From: Eubacterium ventriosum
Lineage (GTDB): Bacteria > Bacillota > Clostridia > Lachnospirales > Lachnospiraceae
Reading direction: 5' to 3'
Assembly (NCBI RefSeq): GCF_025150745.1
Contig: NZ_CP102282.1
Span: 372,001-436,000 of the forward strand
Length of the DNA: 64,000 bases
Part shown: positions 11,746 through 20,916 of the stretch, in pieces
Layout of the letters: each line of letters opens with the position of its first letter
How positions within the stretch are numbered: position 1 is the stretch's first letter
Made by a program: the position numbers and the translations under genes
Notes under the pieces: generated by a model
The model's input: only the letters and a program-made list of their open reading frames with translations
The model's database searches: none
What the model was told of the DNA's origin: nothing

Positions 11746-12096
11746 CTACGCACCTTCTTTCGATTCTAAAAGTTTCAAATATACATTGTATTCTTCTGTA
11801 TCAAGATTTACACAAAATTCTTCTTCACCTTTTTTCATATTTCTGTTTATCTTTTTTATCAGTCTTAACATTACAAAATTTTCTTTTGACATTTTCATAC
11901 TTTCCTCAAAGTCAATGTTTGAATCTTCATTAATAATTTTCTGCTGTTTTACTATATGTTCGGAAATCTTACTTCGTAATTTATGAGCCTTATTTAAAGA
12001 TACTTTAATTTGATTGCTGTCTCCTTTGCTTTTATTCCATTCCTTATGAAGTTCGCTTATCAAAAACTCCATGTTTTTAATATATGTTTCTCTCAT
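11746..12096 (-). CDS. Small charged hypothetical protein
   Basis: 116 residues, rich in Lys, Glu and Asn, mostly helical in appearance, with no motif I recognise. ATG 12096 follows AGGAGG at good spacing. It is translated directly before the MT-A70 gene, so it probably belongs to the same operon. No signal peptide or membrane segment is visible. Function unknown; location in the conserved ICE backbone suggests an accessory role in element DNA processing, but this is only contextual. Confidence 0.7.
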   Translation of the reverse strand: MRETYIKNMEFLISELHKEWNKSKGDSNQIKVSLNKAHKLRSKISEHIVKQQKIINEDSNIDFEESMKMSKENFVMLRLIKKINRNMKKGEEEFCVNLDTEEYNVYLKLLESKEGA

Positions 12097-12115
12097 TTGT
12101 CCTCCTGTTCCAAAA

Positions 12116-12142
12116 GAAGCAAAACAATTTATGCTCTGCTTC
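12116..12142 (-). terminator. Short hairpin after the NlpC/P60 gene
   Basis: GAAGCA (12116-12121) pairs with TGCTTC (12137-12142). On the minus strand the stem is followed by TTTTGG. It lies between the NlpC/P60 stop and the next small gene and would give partial termination. Confidence 0.45.
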
Positions 12143-12152
12143 CTTAATAATT

Positions 12153-13853
12153 TTAATTTTTCTTCTTTTTATCCGGTCTTCCTATCATAACCAGACCACC
12201 ATTATGGTAATCCTGCATAACAACTCCCGTTGCCTCATCCACAGCTTCCACCATTTTTCCGTCTCCTACATAAATTCCTACATGACTTATATTTTTATAT
12301 CTTCCGTTATTGGAATAACTGTAGAATATAAGGTCTCCCGGCTTTAGGTTTTCTTCTTTCACAGTACAGTCATTATCACTGCACCACTTAGCCTCTGATG
12401 CTGCCGTATTTGAACCGTCTGTCATTACAGATATGCCGGCACTGTTCCATGCATAATATGCCAAAGATGAACAGTCAAAATGTGTCCCTGAATTTCTAAG
12501 TGGCTGACTGTACGGATAACCTACTTTTGACAATGCAAAACTCACTGATGTTTTTGCTTTTTCATCAGTTATCTTGTTTAAAATCTCATTAATCTCATTC
12601 TGCGTAAGCAATGACTTTTTATTCCCTCCGGTTTGTGTTCCCGTACTGCCACTGGTAATACCCAGTGAAGACAGATTTTCAGGACTCATCAGGGAATTAA
12701 GCATACTTATTTCATCATCACTCATTCCATACTCTGTTTCCATTTGATGATATGTTTTTAAAGTAACATTTACATAAAGAACTTTTTTCTTTTCTTTCTT
12801 ACCACTTTCATTTTTAATCTTTTCTTCTCCCGTTGATGTGGTGTATGAACACATATCATCAAACACTGTTTTAAGATTTGCCTTCGCTGTATCATTCATA
12901 ACCGTTGCAGTATTTCCTACACCGTATTTAACCATATATACACTCATGACATCATAGTAATTGGATGGCGCGGATGATGTTCCCTCATAATCCACGTATA
13001 CGATTTTTCCAATATCACAGTCCTTATGTTCGGTAACCATAGTATTGATGTCTCTGTTAAACTCAGCAACATACTGGCTTGTGACTGTCATAACGGTATC
13101 TCCATTCTCTAATGGTGGAAAGAATATAGAAAATGGAGAGTTATATATAACCGCTATAACTACGGCTACCAACGCTGTGGCAATGGCAACTATGGAAAAC
13201 AGAAGTAAAACAATTGGAAGTAAAACAGCACCAATCTTTATCATAACTGTCTTCATTATGTCAGATACACCAGACTTCTGATTTTCACTGTTTAACGATG
13301 TTGTCATTCCTGTACTTCTTAATTTTTCCACAAAAAAAGCAACCTTTCTGCTTTTGGAAGCTGAATGACTGCCTCTATCACTACTGCTGTTTGATTTACC
13401 GGATTTTACTTTATTTCCTCCTGTTGTATCTTTCTTTACACTATTTTCCCTCTTGCGTATTTGCTTTTCCTTTGCATAACTGTCTTCTTTGTGTGTCTGA
13501 CTGTGTATTTTTCTATTTTCACTTTTCTGCTTTTCTCTTACATTTTTTTCAGACTGCTCTTTTACACGTTTTCGCTTTGCTTTCTCTCTTATAATTTTAG
13601 TTGTCTTACTTGCAGTTTTTCTAATGGGAGTTGTAACAACTGCCGCAGTAACCAGTGCATTTTCTACTTCCTCACTGCCTTCCATTTGGTCTAGCGTGGT
13701 TTTTACTCCCGTTCTTACTGCCATATCTGTTCCTTGTCTTAGGACTTTCTTTTTATCTTTAATGACTTTTCTTTTATCTGTATCATTTCTACGGAAATTT
13801 GGCATATCACGGCTATGGATATGCCTTTCCTTTTTCTCTTTCCTCTTTTCCAT
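12153..13853 (-). CDS. NlpC/P60 cell-wall hydrolase of the conjugation machinery (CD1108-like)
   Basis: 566 residues. A long Lys/Arg-rich cytoplasmic N-terminus (about 1-200) is followed by one membrane segment near 210-235 (IGAVLLPIVLLLFSIVAIAT). Next is an extracellular linker region and a C-terminal NlpC/P60 domain. The catalytic Cys is in FDCSSLAY near 460 and the His in SHVGIYVGDG near 524. The family cleaves peptidoglycan stem peptides, here to open the wall for the mating channel, like VirB1/Orf14 in other systems. ATG 13853 follows AGGAGG. In related ICEs this gene directly follows virB4; here four unrelated genes intervene. Confidence 0.88.
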   Translation of the reverse strand: MEKRKEKKERHIHSRDMPNFRRNDTDKRKVIKDKKKVLRQGTDMAVRTGVKTTLDQMEGSEEVENALVTAAVVTTPIRKTASKTTKIIREKAKRKRVKEQSEKNVREKQKSENRKIHSQTHKEDSYAKEKQIRKRENSVKKDTTGGNKVKSGKSNSSSDRGSHSASKSRKVAFFVEKLRSTGMTTSLNSENQKSGVSDIMKTVMIKIGAVLLPIVLLLFSIVAIATALVAVVIAVIYNSPFSIFFPPLENGDTVMTVTSQYVAEFNRDINTMVTEHKDCDIGKIVYVDYEGTSSAPSNYYDVMSVYMVKYGVGNTATVMNDTAKANLKTVFDDMCSYTTSTGEEKIKNESGKKEKKKVLYVNVTLKTYHQMETEYGMSDDEISMLNSLMSPENLSSLGITSGSTGTQTGGNKKSLLTQNEINEILNKITDEKAKTSVSFALSKVGYPYSQPLRNSGTHFDCSSLAYYAWNSAGISVMTDGSNTAASEAKWCSDNDCTVKEENLKPGDLIFYSYSNNGRYKNISHVGIYVGDGKMVEAVDEATGVVMQDYHNGGLVMIGRPDKKKKN

Positions 13854-13873
13854 TTTTCCTCCTGCATAAAGAA

Positions 13874-13906
13874 AGCCACTACAAAGTTTTTAGCTTTGTA
13901 ATGGCT
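13874..13906 (-). terminator. Imperfect hairpin upstream of the NlpC/P60 gene
   Basis: AGCCA and TACAAAG (13874-13886) pair with CTTTGTA and TGGCT (13894-13906), with one mismatch. On the minus strand TTTCTTT follows. It would end transcripts from the cargo pocket before the NlpC/P60 gene. The remaining bases to 14117 are AT-rich, with nothing further identifiable. Confidence 0.55.
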
Positions 13907-14117
13907 TAACAATTTTTAAGTGATGTTATATATTTTTTTAATTCATAGGTTTTCTTATAAAATACAACAATTGCGATTTTCTATCTTTTGATGATTTTCT
14001 GTTATTTCATGAAACTTAAATATTGACAAGATTACCATATTTCTGTTCTGCGTTCAAACAAAATATCATACATTAAACCTGGGTTCCCCTTATATTAACT
14101 GCAATGACTAACAAGTA

Positions 14118-14990
14118 TCAATTATTGTACTTATAGGCCAAATTATTAAGTTCATCAATCAATTTTTGATTATTAATTTTTCTTGCTAAAGGCATATAAA
14201 TTTCAATAGTTTCTTTCGCTTTTGCTACTTTTTTATTTTCATCAATGTAATCTATTGTTCGCATATTGTGAAGTCTTTCAGCAAGTTTAATCAAAATCAC
14301 TTCATTTGATTCTTGATTATCAATTCGTTTAACTATATTCCATATGTCGTATGGCAATTCATTTTCTAAATTGGCATCATTCCCTTTGGTCGACACATCA
14401 CAAAACATGCCTGCTAAAATAATATCTTGTTCCGCCCCTAATTCAGCTAACAAGATTGAAACATTTATAGGATGCGTAACATACTCCTCACCCGAATATC
14501 TTTTTTTGTCTTTATAAGCATTGCATGCTACTTTAAAAACCTCTGATAATTTTTTGGGGGCAAAAGCAATACTATTTTTATCCATTGTTTCTTCCAGTAG
14601 TTCAAGCAATTCCTCTTTGCTCATACCAATTTTTGTAGTTTGCAAAAAAATATGATTCATATAACTACCTCCTATACAATCAATTTCTAATTTCATTGTT
14701 TTAAGGAGTGATGGTGGAAATCCAAATTCTCTATTGAACGACTTAGAAAAAGCACTATGTGACTGCCATCCATATTTTATTGCAACGTCAATTATACGCA
14801 TCCCCAACAAAATATCTTCACATGCCCTAATAAGTCTACGTCGGCAAACATACTCCATAACGGTTTCATTCGTATATCGCTTAAACATACGAATAAAATG
14901 ATACTCAGAATACCCAGCTATCTCTGCCAATCTTTTTATATTTAATGATTCTTCTAAATGTTCTTCAATATATTTTAGTACGTGATTCAT
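14118..14990 (-). CDS. AraC-type regulator fused to a degenerate RelA/SpoT-like HD domain
   Basis: 290 residues from ATG 14990 (AGAGG, 8-base spacing). Residues 1-95 are an AraC/XylS DNA-binding domain with two helix-turn-helix units (LAEIAGYSEYHFIRMFKRY and IDVAIKYGWQSHSAFSKSF). Residues about 125-275 resemble the (p)ppGpp hydrolase domain of RelA/SpoT: YVTHPINVSILLAEL, then IKLAERLHNMRT and ETIEIYMPLARKI. The usual LHDVIEDT motif reads FCDVSTKG (Cys197, Asp198), and the LADR Asp is Glu238, so metal-binding residues are lost while the fold seems kept. I infer a sensor rather than an enzyme, perhaps binding a nucleotide to control the cargo genes. It is alternatively just an HD-fold remnant. 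Confidence 0.8.
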   Translation of the reverse strand: MNHVLKYIEEHLEESLNIKRLAEIAGYSEYHFIRMFKRYTNETVMEYVCRRRLIRACEDILLGMRIIDVAIKYGWQSHSAFSKSFNREFGFPPSLLKTMKLEIDCIGGSYMNHIFLQTTKIGMSKEELLELLEETMDKNSIAFAPKKLSEVFKVACNAYKDKKRYSGEEYVTHPINVSILLAELGAEQDIILAGMFCDVSTKGNDANLENELPYDIWNIVKRIDNQESNEVILIKLAERLHNMRTIDYIDENKKVAKAKETIEIYMPLARKINNQKLIDELNNLAYKYNN

Positions 14991-15179
14991 AACCATCACC
15001 TCTCAACTCCACGTGGTAGTTATATATTAAATCATTTCTTTCGCTTTAACTGTTCCCAAATTGCTGATTCTTCTAACAAAATTACATATAATCTCACCAT
15101 CAACTGCAAATTTTTACATCACTTTATATTCTCGATAATTTTGAATTTGTCTCTTCGGCAAATTGAAAACTTCGAGTGA

Positions 15180-15614
15180 TTATATATAGCCTCTTTTCTT
15201 TGCCTCAGCTATCAATTTAGGCTGAATTAATGGATATGTCCAATTATCAACCAAATCATCTACAATAATAATTTTTTCTATTTCACTATTTATATTTCCA
15301 AAAGAAGTAATATCAGCAATAAAAAGCATTCCAAACGTTTCATCATCTATATTTTCATTCACTCTTGTCTTGCCTTTCACTGAATACACGCATATTGGCT
15401 TTATTTCAAAATTAACAGCTCCCGTTTCTTCTTGCAATTCTCTCTTTGCTGTTTCTAAAATAGGTTCATCTGCTTCTCTGTGTCCACCTGGAACTTCATA
15501 GGTATCTCTCTCCCAATGTTTACAAAAAACCCACTTCCCGTCAAATTTTGAAATAATGACCGCAAATTTTAATAAATTATCATTAATACTATCATAAAAC
15601 TGTACTTCAACCAA
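15180..15614 (-). CDS. Nudix hydrolase
   Basis: 144 residues with a perfect Nudix box at 44-66 (GHREADE, then RELQEETGA), which binds Mg2+ and cleaves nucleoside diphosphate-linked substrates. The substrate cannot be told from sequence. The start is a TTG at 15614, about ten bases after GGAGG; the nearby ATG is followed at once by a stop. It sits in the cargo pocket between the DUF4238 gene and the AraC-HD gene, 34 bp after the former. Pairing a Nudix enzyme with a (p)ppGpp-domain regulator suggests nucleotide signalling, but this is speculative. Confidence 0.88.
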   Translation of the reverse strand: MVEVQFYDSINDNLLKFAVIISKFDGKWVFCKHWERDTYEVPGGHREADEPILETAKRELQEETGAVNFEIKPICVYSVKGKTRVNENIDDETFGMLFIADITSFGNINSEIEKIIIVDDLVDNWTYPLIQPKLIAEAKKRGYI

Positions 15615-15648
15615 ACTACATATACCTCCGTAGAATTCAAAAAATCTA

Positions 15649-16658
15649 TCAACACATAAAAAATCTATTGCGATTTATATCACTCAATTCAGGCTCTTTT
15701 TTTAGTATATCGTTTGCCAAATCAAATTTTTCTTCTTTACAGAAAACATATCTATAACTTTGTTGCACTTGTAAAGCGTTATAAAAAATAACATTTTCTT
15801 CGTCTATTTTACAAAAATGCTTATGAAGAACTCCATCCGTTGAGAAGTAGTCCCTATCACGTAAAACAAGTATCAATCGTGAATTTATTGGAAATGCAAT
15901 TTCTATTCCCCGGCTTCCATATCCCATTTGTCCACAATGTCCATATCGTACCACCGGATTATCCGAAGTATAAAATGGCATCCCGGTTTCATTAATTAAC
16001 ACCATCCAATATTTATCCCTAAATACTAATGCTAACTTTGTAATATTTTCTTCATCCAATATCATCTGTGCATGAAGCAATTTCTTCTGATTTTCGTCAT
16101 TCCATTCTAGTCTAATATTATTTAATAATTCTCTTTCTTCTTCCGATTTAGCCATTTTTTTCATTAGTAGTAATGGCATTCTTTCATACGTTTCAATGAT
16201 TACTTGCCTAAATTCCTTTGTTCTCACTTGTTGCAATGCAAGATATAACGAAATTTTATCCATTTGTTCATCGTTAAGAATTTCCATTTCTAACAATCGT
16301 ACAGGATTTGCCATCATATAAGTTGATGTAATTTGTGCAACAGAATCAAACAAAAAAGTTTCTACATTTTCTGCAAAAAATGCTCAATATGTTGAGTGTC
16401 AATCTCTTGCATCAACTTTTCCATCTCAGGATCTATCTTAAAATTGGGATCTTTTTCTTCTGCTTTTTTTCTCAACTGCTCAAAATCTACATCGTAAAAA
16501 TATCTTTCCGATGCATAATCTTCAACATTTCCCGGTCTAATTTGAATTTTTTCTTTATCAAAAATATTAAAACGATATGTTTTTCCCTTTTGTTTTGCAA
16601 ATGTATGCAAATATCTCTGTGGAACATAATGTTCATTTTTTACTTTTTGTTGTACCAT
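15649..16658 (-). pseudogene. DUF4238 protein, broken by a one-base slip
   Basis: The reading frame from ATG 16658 (GGAGGAG, good spacing) starts with NEHYVPQRYLHTFAK, the HYVPQxYL signature of DUF4238. It runs to a stop just after EHFLQKM near 16362. Adding one base to the A6 run at 16375-16380 joins it to the second half (EHFFAENVETFLFDSVAQIT and onward to 15649), giving about 336 residues, the family's usual size. So the gene is interrupted by a single deletion in a homopolymer. It may be a true mutation, phase variation or a sequencing error. DUF4238 function is not established; it often appears in mobile or defence contexts. The downstream Nudix gene is intact. Confidence 0.8.
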
Positions 16659-16757
16659 ATCACCAACTCCTCCACCGTTTATACTGTAATAGTACCTAAA
16701 CAATAAAGTATCTTTAGCTTATTACTCTTCATTTTTTTGTATTGTTATTCCTTTACC

Positions 16758-17537
16758 TCAAAGGTCTTTTATACAATTATTTTTTATATCAATACATCTC
16801 ATATTCATCACTGAATCCATATACGTTGTCATTCCACCGGATGTTCTGTTTTGAAGAAAATTGTAAATCAACGGACTACTTGTAATTTGTAATTCTTTTT
16901 CATATAACTCGTCAATCGCTTCGCTATCTACAGGTATCAAAAAAATCCTTGTTGTATCTAAACACCCAAACGAATCAATTGATATAATTGAACTATTAAC
17001 GCTTCCCCATATTAATCTATCAAACTGTTTTACCGTGCTCCAATGTTTTAATATTCTTCGGCGTAATGTTTGCTTTCTGGTAATTCCTATATAGATTCTT
17101 TTATATTCACCTAATACAAGCATATATATTCCTGGTTTTTTCATATCTTCGTGATTTAGAGAATAGTATTCTTTAAACTCACTTCCATCTGTCAACAAAA
17201 ATTCATTTAGTTTTTCTTCAAAATTTTTGCCCACATACTTATAATACTCCATATTCATATCAAAATTTTTTAAAGCCTGTTCTCTATGTTTTTCGCACCA
17301 TTCATCTGTATATGTTAATCCTTTTTTGTCTAATGCTAAATCATATCTTGGCACTTTTCCTTCATCAATATCCGACTTATTTATTTCGTATGCTTTTGGA
17401 TTATTTTTAAAATAAAATGACGTTCGCTTATCTATAACCGCATAATTTTCCCTCGTTAGTTTATTATATTTACTGTTATTTACCAAATAATCGAAATGGA
17501 TTACAGGTTCTGAATTTTCATAAATTATTTTTCCCAT
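16758..17537 (-). CDS. GIY-YIG domain protein
   Basis: 259 residues from ATG 17537, directly behind GGAGGAGT; the longer reading from TTG 17555 would put the ribosome site inside the gene. Near residues 135-180 is a GIY-YIG nuclease-like module: PGIYMLVLGEYKRIYIGITR then RRRILKHW. A Glu (ELQITSSP) and an Asn (IYNF) near 230-240 fit the catalytic Glu and following Asn. The first ~130 residues are unrecognised and charged. GIY-YIG proteins cut DNA in repair, homing and restriction; the role here is unknown. It is the first gene of the cargo pocket, behind virB4, and may act with the DUF4238 gene 99 bp downstream. Confidence 0.72.
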   Translation of the reverse strand: MGKIIYENSEPVIHFDYLVNNSKYNKLTRENYAVIDKRTSFYFKNNPKAYEINKSDIDEGKVPRYDLALDKKGLTYTDEWCEKHREQALKNFDMNMEYYKYVGKNFEEKLNEFLLTDGSEFKEYYSLNHEDMKKPGIYMLVLGEYKRIYIGITRKQTLRRRILKHWSTVKQFDRLIWGSVNSSIISIDSFGCLDTTRIFLIPVDSEAIDELYEKELQITSSPLIYNFLQNRTSGGMTTYMDSVMNMRCIDIKNNCIKDL

Positions 17538-17637
17538 TACTCCTCCTTTACCCAATACAATTTATTGGTTTGTTAAAATAGAATCACATATTTATCTGAT
17601 ACAATTTTAACATAGGTTATTCCTTTTATCTACTCAC

Positions 17638-20016
17638 TTAACTATTGATACTTTCCTTATTTGCTATTCTTTCATGGATATTTGTATTATACAATTTATA
17701 AAGCTCTGTGTCTTTGCTGATAGTATTATCAAACGGAATAATCACGTTTCCACACTTAATAAGTCCCATGCCTGACGGTGCATTGCTTACAAATTCAAGC
17801 TGTGACTCTGATACACCTACCACTTCCGCTATTTTTTCTGCATCTGTGTTTGCCTGTTTTAATATTGCCACAAACTCACTGTTTGCAAGCATAGTCGTTG
17901 CAGTATAGTTCTGCAAAAGGTCAATAACATTCTGTGTTATGCCTGTGCATAGTCCACCCTGCTTTCTTACCTTTTTCCATAGCTGCTGTAAATACTTTGC
18001 ACTGTACTCTGAATTTAAGAGAACATGAAATTCGTCTATGTAAAGCCATGTTGCCCTGCCTTTTTGTCCGTTCTCAACAATTCTCTGCTGAATTGCTTCC
18101 ATCATAATAAGCATAGATACCGGGGCAAGGTCCTGTCCTAAGTCTCTTATTCCATAAACAGTAAATCTGTTATTCATATCCACGTTTGTCTGATTATTAA
18201 AAATGTTTAAGGAACCTTTTACAAAGATTTCAAGAGAAAGGGCAATATCCTTAGCTATCTTTCTTTCATCTGCATCTGTCTGGTTTAATAGTCTTTCATA
18301 AAAATCAGACATTACCGGAATATACTTTTCTCTGCTTCTTGCGATATCCAAATACATCTCTGTTAAGCACCTGTCAATAATAGAACGCTGCTGCGGTGTA
18401 AGCGGTTTATTAAGACACTGTTCACACAAGCCAAACATAAATGAACATTTTTCCCTAATCCATCCTTTTGAGTCTCTGGCATCCAGATTCCACACGTCCA
18501 TATCAAGAGGATTTACATAGTTATCCGTATACGTTGATAAATTAACAACTGTTCCTCCGTACGTCTTTGCAATGTCAAAGTATTCATGCATCGGATCAAT
18601 TACGATTACATCATCTTCTCCTTTTAAAAAAACACTTCCCATTTCCATTTTGCTGAAAAAGGATTTTCCTGAACCGGGAACACCAAATACAAACCCGTTT
18701 CCATTTATAAGCTTCTTTCTGTTTCCAACATTGATATTCTTTGACACCTGATTGATACCGTAATAATTGCCGCCTTCGTCATTTAATTCCTGCACGTTAA
18801 ATGGAACTAAACCTGCAAGTGAATTGGTAAGCATTGTTCTCATTGTTTCAATCTGTCTTACACCAATTGGAAGTATGGTATTTAATGCTTCCCTCTGCAT
18901 AAACTGATTTGTGTCGATTGTAACTCCATTACCTTTTCCAATTGTCACAATTGTTTCACAGGCACTTTCCAGTTCTTCCTTACTGTCTGCCATAACGATT
19001 ATATTAACGGAAGTATAAAACATGCTCTCATCATTTTCCCTTACGTTGTTCATCATGTCTTCAATGTCTTTTTTCTCCATCCTCTTTGCATAAGAAATCT
19101 CTGTTGAAAAATCATTGTTTCTGTTTCTTACCTGTTGCTGTTTTATAATATCTGATTCTACTCCCAGATACTTTTTCTGTAAAACCCTAATGGTCATATC
19201 TTTTGGAACCGGAACAACATCTATGCTTGTTATCATATGTACCGGAAGCATTGTGATTGTATTAAGAAGTTCTTCTGACAAACTCTTTGGATATTTTTTG
19301 AAAAATAATGCCCGGCAAAACTTGTTTTCTGTCTCAAAATAATCCTGATGAAACTTAATCATTCCATTGCACAAATCATTTCTGAAATCTCTTCCCACAC
19401 GTTTTGCTTCCCTTATGTCAAAATCAAACTCATCTTCTTTTCCAATGTTGTAAAAATCATGCAGCACATGGAGTCTTTCATTTCCTGTTAACGCTTTAAT
19501 ACCTGTTCCAAGTTCATTAAATGCTTTTCTTATATTTACCTCAATGGTTGCAAACTGTGCCCCTGCTTCTTCAAATTTTTTTCTCTCAACAGTTACGGTC
19601 AGATATCTTTCCTGCTCTATTCCCTGTCTTCCTTCCTTTATCTTCTCCTCTATGATTTTGTTATATATTTTTCTGAAATCATCAAAACCGTCATTTAAGT
19701 ATGGAAGAAGTATGTACTTTCTCAAATCCTGCATGTCTTTATTTTTATTATTGATTGTAATCTTAAAAGAACAGTCAAAAGAATTTAAGAATTTACAGTA
19801 TCTCTGCAGTATTTCTTCCTGCTCGTCATAAGTTGCAGTTGTATAATTAATATCCATAAACTTGTATGTTTTTGAATATTTATTCTGCTGTACCTTAAAG
19901 ATTCCGCTTTCAGATACTTCCATTATTTCTATTGTTTCCTGTATGGATTTAGGACTTTTGTAAAGCGGTTCAGATGCTTTCTTTAATTTCTTAAACCCAT
20001 CCGTAAATAATCCCAT
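17638..20016 (-). CDS. virB4: VirB4/TraE-family conjugation ATPase
   Basis: 792 residues, the usual size for Tn1549-type VirB4. Walker A is GVPGSGKS at 445-452. Walker B is in WLYIDEFHVLL, with the later TGITQNV and NSEFVAIL segments of the family. It powers pilus/channel assembly and DNA translocation at the inner face of the membrane. ATG 20016 follows AAGGAGG. It lies 12 bp after prgI in one operon with the channel genes. It ends next to the cargo pocket, which separates it from the NlpC/P60 gene. Confidence 0.95.
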   Translation of the reverse strand: MGLFTDGFKKLKKASEPLYKSPKSIQETIEIMEVSESGIFKVQQNKYSKTYKFMDINYTTATYDEQEEILQRYCKFLNSFDCSFKITINNKNKDMQDLRKYILLPYLNDGFDDFRKIYNKIIEEKIKEGRQGIEQERYLTVTVERKKFEEAGAQFATIEVNIRKAFNELGTGIKALTGNERLHVLHDFYNIGKEDEFDFDIREAKRVGRDFRNDLCNGMIKFHQDYFETENKFCRALFFKKYPKSLSEELLNTITMLPVHMITSIDVVPVPKDMTIRVLQKKYLGVESDIIKQQQVRNRNNDFSTEISYAKRMEKKDIEDMMNNVRENDESMFYTSVNIIVMADSKEELESACETIVTIGKGNGVTIDTNQFMQREALNTILPIGVRQIETMRTMLTNSLAGLVPFNVQELNDEGGNYYGINQVSKNINVGNRKKLINGNGFVFGVPGSGKSFFSKMEMGSVFLKGEDDVIVIDPMHEYFDIAKTYGGTVVNLSTYTDNYVNPLDMDVWNLDARDSKGWIREKCSFMFGLCEQCLNKPLTPQQRSIIDRCLTEMYLDIARSREKYIPVMSDFYERLLNQTDADERKIAKDIALSLEIFVKGSLNIFNNQTNVDMNNRFTVYGIRDLGQDLAPVSMLIMMEAIQQRIVENGQKGRATWLYIDEFHVLLNSEYSAKYLQQLWKKVRKQGGLCTGITQNVIDLLQNYTATTMLANSEFVAILKQANTDAEKIAEVVGVSESQLEFVSNAPSGMGLIKCGNVIIPFDNTISKDTELYKLYNTNIHERIANKESINS

Positions 20017-20028
20017 GTTATTTCCTCC

Positions 20029-20499
20029 TTATAAAAATTTACAGCCATAGGCAATGCCTATGGCTGCAATTACTGACACGATGCTTACTGCAAGCACCAC
20101 AATCATTTTCTTTTTTGTTTTGTTAAACTCTGATTTATTATCCGTTTCCGTCTTTCTTTTTTCTTCCTCAATCTGTGCTGCGATTTTCTTTAACTCCTCT
20201 GCATTTTCCGTAGACTTATAAAGTAACGGTTTTGCTTTAAACATAAACTGTATTCTTTTTTTCATTACCTGCATAAAGCTCATTCCGTTGTATGTATAAA
20301 ATCCGCTTAAAGCTATTGGAGCCACCACCGGAATGGCTATATATGCTGACAACGTAAGACCTACTTTTTTATATGTAAGGAATACTATTATTCCACCCAC
20401 CAGCACACTTAGAATTGAAGCTATAAGCTGTTTTGCTGTAAGTCCTAACACAACCGATTCCTGAAATTTATCTATATCTTTATTTATTTCCACTGACAT
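20029..20499 (-). CDS. PrgI-family membrane protein (VirB3-like)
   Basis: 156 residues. The N-terminus EINKDIDKFQESVVLGLTAKQ is the conserved PrgI start. Two membrane segments follow (about 25-45 and 50-70), then a charged cytoplasmic stretch and a C-terminal hydrophobic segment (MIVVLAVSIVSVIAAIGIAY). PrgI proteins are the Gram-positive VirB3 counterpart and sit beside VirB4. The stop codon abuts the DUF4313 gene start region upstream and lies 12 bp from virB4 downstream, indicating translational coupling. The extra C-terminal membrane helix is longer than the minimal family form. Confidence 0.88.
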   Translation of the reverse strand: MSVEINKDIDKFQESVVLGLTAKQLIASILSVLVGGIIVFLTYKKVGLTLSAYIAIPVVAPIALSGFYTYNGMSFMQVMKKRIQFMFKAKPLLYKSTENAEELKKIAAQIEEEKRKTETDNKSEFNKTKKKMIVVLAVSIVSVIAAIGIAYGCKFL

Positions 20500-20898
20500 T
20501 TATTTCACCTGCCCTTTTTCATGTTCTTTATCTCTGTTACGCTCAAAGTTTTTTTCATATTCAGCCATCTGTTTGGGGCATAACTCTCGTAGTTTATCCA
20601 CATTGAAAACATAAAGCGGATACTCGCAAAAACCGCTTTTTAATGTAATTCCCGTGAAATCTCCTAAATCATTTTCTTCCAAAAACTTTTCCATCTCCGG
20701 CATGTTATTTGTATCAACATATCCGCAGTATTTAGGTACTTCCACTAAATTAACAGTTATGTTTCCATAAGGTTCCGGATATTCACCCTCTGTATTTACC
20801 AGTTCAAGATAAATATTGCCATTGTCTGTATACTGGCTCATTGAAAGTTCTACATTTACATCTCCCCATTTAGATTCATAATTCATCTTTTTGTTCAT
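20500..20898 (-). CDS. DUF4313 family protein
   Basis: 132 residues, soluble, rich in Glu, Asn and Tyr, with YLELVNTEGEYPEPYGNITV near 30-50 and FTGITLKSGFCEYPLYVF near 85-105. These match my memory of DUF4313 proteins found between trbL and prgI in this ICE family. No catalytic motif is seen. It stops one base before prgI begins. Its conserved position in the transfer operon suggests a structural or regulatory part of the mating apparatus, but the function is unknown. Confidence 0.72.
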   Translation of the reverse strand: MNKKMNYESKWGDVNVELSMSQYTDNGNIYLELVNTEGEYPEPYGNITVNLVEVPKYCGYVDTNNMPEMEKFLEENDLGDFTGITLKSGFCEYPLYVFNVDKLRELCPKQMAEYEKNFERNRDKEHEKGQVK

Positions 20899-20916
20899 CT
20901 TCTCTCCTCCTAACTT

